From assembly GCF_004124275.1 (NCBI RefSeq), contig NZ_CP027218.1, positions 670,001 to 734,000 on the forward strand: DNA of 64,000 nt, in the 5' to 3' direction. The stretch comes from Pseudomonas sp. DTU12.3. Lineage in GTDB: Bacteria > Pseudomonadota > Gammaproteobacteria > Pseudomonadales > Pseudomonadaceae. Each line of letters starts with the position of its first letter. The first letter of the stretch is position 1. The notes beneath the pieces were generated by a model, which worked only from the letters and a program-made list of their open reading frames with translations, was not told where the DNA came from and ran no database searches. The translations under genes were made by a program, and so were the position numbers. Positions 61,615-64,000 of the stretch are shown here, piece after piece.

Positions 61615-62778
61615 TCAACGATTGGCACGCGAGCTCCGGGGCAAAGGGTTGTTCAAATTCAGTGGGGCGCTGTGCAGGCCGATCAGGGCCGGCAACAGCG
61701 TGGCAATCAGGCCCATCAGCATCAGCGCGAAGTACAGCGCAGGCGTGATGAGCTGTTGTTGCAGCAGCAAATTGAGAAAGACGATTTCGCTCAGGCCACG
61801 AATGTTCAGCAGCACGCTTTCGCGCCAGCGGCTGGCGCCTTCGAACGAGGCGCCGGCCCAGCCGAGGCCGAGCCAGTTGCCCAGCAGTTTGCTGGCAATC
61901 GGCACCAGCAGCAGTGCTGCCCATTGCAGGGCGCTAAGGCTGGCGACGGCGCTGTGCACATCGATCTGCACGATGCCGAATGTGAGGATCAACGGGATGG
62001 CGATCCACGTCTGCAAGCGGCTCATCCAGCGCGCCGGTACTGGCAGCACCAGCGGCACTTTCAGCGCAGCCATGCACAGCAGATAGCCGATGCCGAAAAT
62101 CAGCGCATTGAGTTTGTAATGCTCGGCCATGACCAGCAGCGCGAAGAAACCGAGGCTGTAGGTCAGCGGTCGCCGTACACCGAGCAGACGCAGCAGCAAT
62201 GGCACGCACGCAAGCCCCACCGGCAGCAACAGACTGCTCAGGTGCAGGCTGCCCTGAGCGAGGCCGAACAGCGTCCAGCACGTCAGGTCGATGAGGATGG
62301 CGGTTTGCACCAGCCGTCGGGTGGCGGCCGGTGGATAGTCGATATGGCGCAGATACAGGTACAGCACCGGAATCGCGGTAATCGCGAACACCAGGCCGAT
62401 AGCCAGTGAATTGAGCCATGGTTGTGTGGGCAGCAGCCAGTAAGCCGTCGCCAGGCCACAGACGAACGGCACGGCGAAACTCGGCACGGCGATTTTCACG
62501 CTTTGGCGATCAAGTTGCAGATCGATCACATCACTGAGGATATGCCCGAGCAACAGGGCAAAACTCAGGCTGTACAGACTCTTCAACCAGTCCGGTGCGA
62601 TCAGTTGCGCACCGCTGAGTTGCCAGCCCGGCTCGATCCAGAAGTACATCAGCAGCGGCAAGCCGAAACTCGCCAACAGCAACTGACTGACAATCGGGAT
62701 CAAGCCGAAATGGCGACCGACACGGGTGGCCGCGACAAACAACGCCAGGGCCAGCAGCCAGAAGGCAACGACCATCAT
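61615..62778 (-). CDS. CPA2-type cation/proton antiporter-like membrane protein
   Basis: 387 aa, about 11-12 TM helices. FAITAIPVLYLYL matches the conserved CPA2 helix and NIRGLSEIVFLN the NxRGLxEL motif of Kef/CHX-like exchangers; the usual paired acidic site is reduced to one Asp (LIDLTCW). No C-terminal TrkA-N domain. ATGA overlap with the exporter stop ties it to the pigment operon; its substrate there is unknown. Confidence 0.8.
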   Translation of the reverse strand: MMVVAFWLLALALFVAATRVGRHFGLIPIVSQLLLASFGLPLLMYFWIEPGWQLSGAQLIAPDWLKSLYSLSFALLLGHILSDVIDLQLDRQSVKIAVPSFAVPFVCGLATAYWLLPTQPWLNSLAIGLVFAITAIPVLYLYLRHIDYPPAATRRLVQTAILIDLTCWTLFGLAQGSLHLSSLLLPVGLACVPLLLRLLGVRRPLTYSLGFFALLVMAEHYKLNALIFGIGYLLCMAALKVPLVLPVPARWMSRLQTWIAIPLILTFGIVQIDVHSAVASLSALQWAALLLVPIASKLLGNWLGLGWAGASFEGASRWRESVLLNIRGLSEIVFLNLLLQQQLITPALYFALMLMGLIATLLPALIGLHSAPLNLNNPLPRSSRANR

Positions 62779-64000
62779 GCTGCCGGCTCCGCAACCGGGG
62801 CAGGGTGTTCGTGACGCCCGGCCCACGGTGCCAGCAGGAAGCTGAAGGCCAGACCGAGGCTTACCGACAGGCCGAAATTGCTCACCGCCGGCGTGCTCGA
62901 AACCGCTAGCAGACCGAACGACAGCCATGTCGTCAGCGCCGCCAGCAATGTGCCGAGCAGGCTCACCGCGGCACCGCCGACCTGTTCACGCATGAGAATC
63001 GCGTAATCGACACTGATCGCCGTGACCAGCAGCAGGCCGAACAGGCTGAACAGGGTCAGCGGCTGGCCCAGCCAACCGAGGCTGGCCAGACTGCAAAGCG
63101 CTGCCAGCAGCGGCAGGGCAACGATGCGCAAGGCACCGCCGAAGCCGAACGGCAGGATCAGTACCAGCACGATCAACACGCAGGAGGCGAGCTTCAATTC
63201 AGCTGCGCTGATCTGCGTGGCGGCGAACACCGTATTCAATTCACCGAGACGATCGACCAATGTCACACCCGGTAAGTCCAGCGCCTGAATCCGCAACAGC
63301 GCAGGGTTGTTCAAGCCTTGCAGGCTGGTCATCGCCGCCACGCCCTCGGCGCTCGGGCCTAGCCAGAGCATGCGATAAGGCTCGCCGAGCGGGCCGGCCA
63401 GCGCGGTGTCGATGTCTTCGGCAGGCACCGTCTGCAACTGTTGCAACTCGGTTTGCAGCGCCGCGAGCGGAACGCCAAGGTCGAGTAGCGGCTGCCAGTA
63501 TTGCGGCAGTTTATTCAGCGCTGCGCGCACCTGCTCCTGTTGGCTCGGCGGGCTGACCAGTTGATCGAGGGCCAGATAGCCTTGCAGTTTGTCGAGGTTG
63601 ACCAGTTGTTCCAGGCGCTCGCTCAACGCTGCCTGACGTTCCAGCAGTTCTTGCTGATTGGCGCCGCGCACGAGGAAAAATTGACTGGTGGGCTGATAGC
63701 CGGTGATGCGCGCGATGGTCTGCGCTTCATCGGTCAGACGCTGCGGCGCCCCGACCCATTGGCGGATGTCGTTCTTGCTTTGCAGCTGCACCAGACCGCC
63801 GGCGCAGAAGGCGATCAGCAACGCCAACAGGACCGGAGTGCGTACGCGTTCGAGGAGTTTTTCGCGCAGCGTCACCAGCCGTTCGGCCAAGCGCAGTGGC
63901 CATTGCGCCGGACGCAACTCGAGATTGTTCAGCAGCGCTGGCAGCAGACACACCGCCGACAGGTACGCACCGAGCAACCCGGCAGCGGAGAACACGGCTA
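62775..64000 (-). CDS. MMPL/RND-family exporter (C-terminal part)
   Basis: Cut by the right edge; about 408 C-terminal residues are visible of a protein usually 750-800 aa. A periplasmic porter domain (about 30-260 of the visible part) is followed by six TM helices with the GLLLVTAISVDYAILMREQ segment, the Asp-Tyr motif of MMPL proton relays. Aryl polyene operons contain such an exporter. The start lies beyond the window. Confidence 0.88.
   Translation of the reverse strand, partial: AVFSAAGLLGAYLSAVCLLPALLNNLELRPAQWPLRLAERLVTLREKLLERVRTPVLLALLIAFCAGGLVQLQSKNDIRQWVGAPQRLTDEAQTIARITGYQPTSQFFLVRGANQQELLERQAALSERLEQLVNLDKLQGYLALDQLVSPPSQQEQVRAALNKLPQYWQPLLDLGVPLAALQTELQQLQTVPAEDIDTALAGPLGEPYRMLWLGPSAEGVAAMTSLQGLNNPALLRIQALDLPGVTLVDRLGELNTVFAATQISAAELKLASCVLIVLVLILPFGFGGALRIVALPLLAALCSLASLGWLGQPLTLFSLFGLLLVTAISVDYAILMREQVGGAAVSLLGTLLAALTTWLSFGLLAVSSTPAVSNFGLSVSLGLAFSFLLAPWAGRHEHPAPVAEPAA

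Overview
The window is a 64 kb piece of a Pseudomonas chromosome, most likely from the P. fluorescens group. Three things point there: GC-rich coding sequence; a gene order that closely follows the P. aeruginosa PA5078-PA5034 region as I remember it (opgGH, amino-acid ABC transporter, chemoreceptor, rsmE-tat-his-ubi, pha, hslVU, argS, priA, rpmE, maeB, ponA/pilMNOPQ, aroKB, gltBD, hemE); and many REP/REPIN repeats of the kinds common in fluorescent pseudomonads. No tRNA, rRNA, IS element, prophage or CRISPR array was seen.

Layout. 1-3.4 kb: end of opgG and all of opgH (osmoregulated periplasmic glucans). 3.8-6.4 kb: polar amino-acid ABC transporter. 6.5-8.5 kb: chemoreceptor with a long helical ligand domain. 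8.7-14.8 kb (minus): ubiE-ubiJ-ubiB, hisI-hisE, tatABC and rsmE (ubiquinone, histidine, Tat export, 16S rRNA methylation). 14.9-22.2 kb: medium-chain PHA locus, with a small granule-associated gene, phaI and phaF on plus converging on phaD, phaC2, phaZ and phaC1 on minus. 22.4-30.0 kb (minus): DUF971 protein, hslVU behind a near-consensus heat-shock promoter, an FtsN-like SPOR protein, argS and priA. 30.3-32.8 kb: rpmE, a secreted nuclease and a short malic enzyme. 33.1-44.0 kb: ponA divergent from pilMNOPQ-aroK-aroB and a DamX-like AAA/SPOR protein. 44.4-51.7 kb: gltBD (glutamate synthase) and hemE. 51.8-54.1 kb: an MFS transporter divergent from a LysR regulator. 54.2-55.4 kb: two small paralogous secreted proteins. 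55.5-64.0 kb (minus): the distal part of an operon that looks like an aryl polyene (type II fatty-acid/polyketide-like pigment) cluster: two ketosynthases, ketoreductase, dehydratase, DUF3261 lipoprotein, methyltransferase, FAD oxidoreductase, CPA2-type antiporter and a truncated MMPL/RND exporter. Its carrier proteins, ligase and acyl/glycosyl transferases would lie beyond the right edge.

The most unusual features lie in non-coding and repeat DNA. A 90-nt REPIN sits exactly in frame inside the signal-peptide region of the cluster's lipoprotein gene. A rho-independent terminator is embedded in the signal-peptide codons of the nuclease downstream of rpmE. Two copies, in opposite orientation, of a roughly 180-bp palindromic-ended element flank unrelated genes. 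At least five repeat families occupy intergenic gaps, including gaps inside operons (binding protein/permease; phaC1/phaZ). Most protein-coding genes are conserved housekeeping genes; I found no convincing wholly new protein system.
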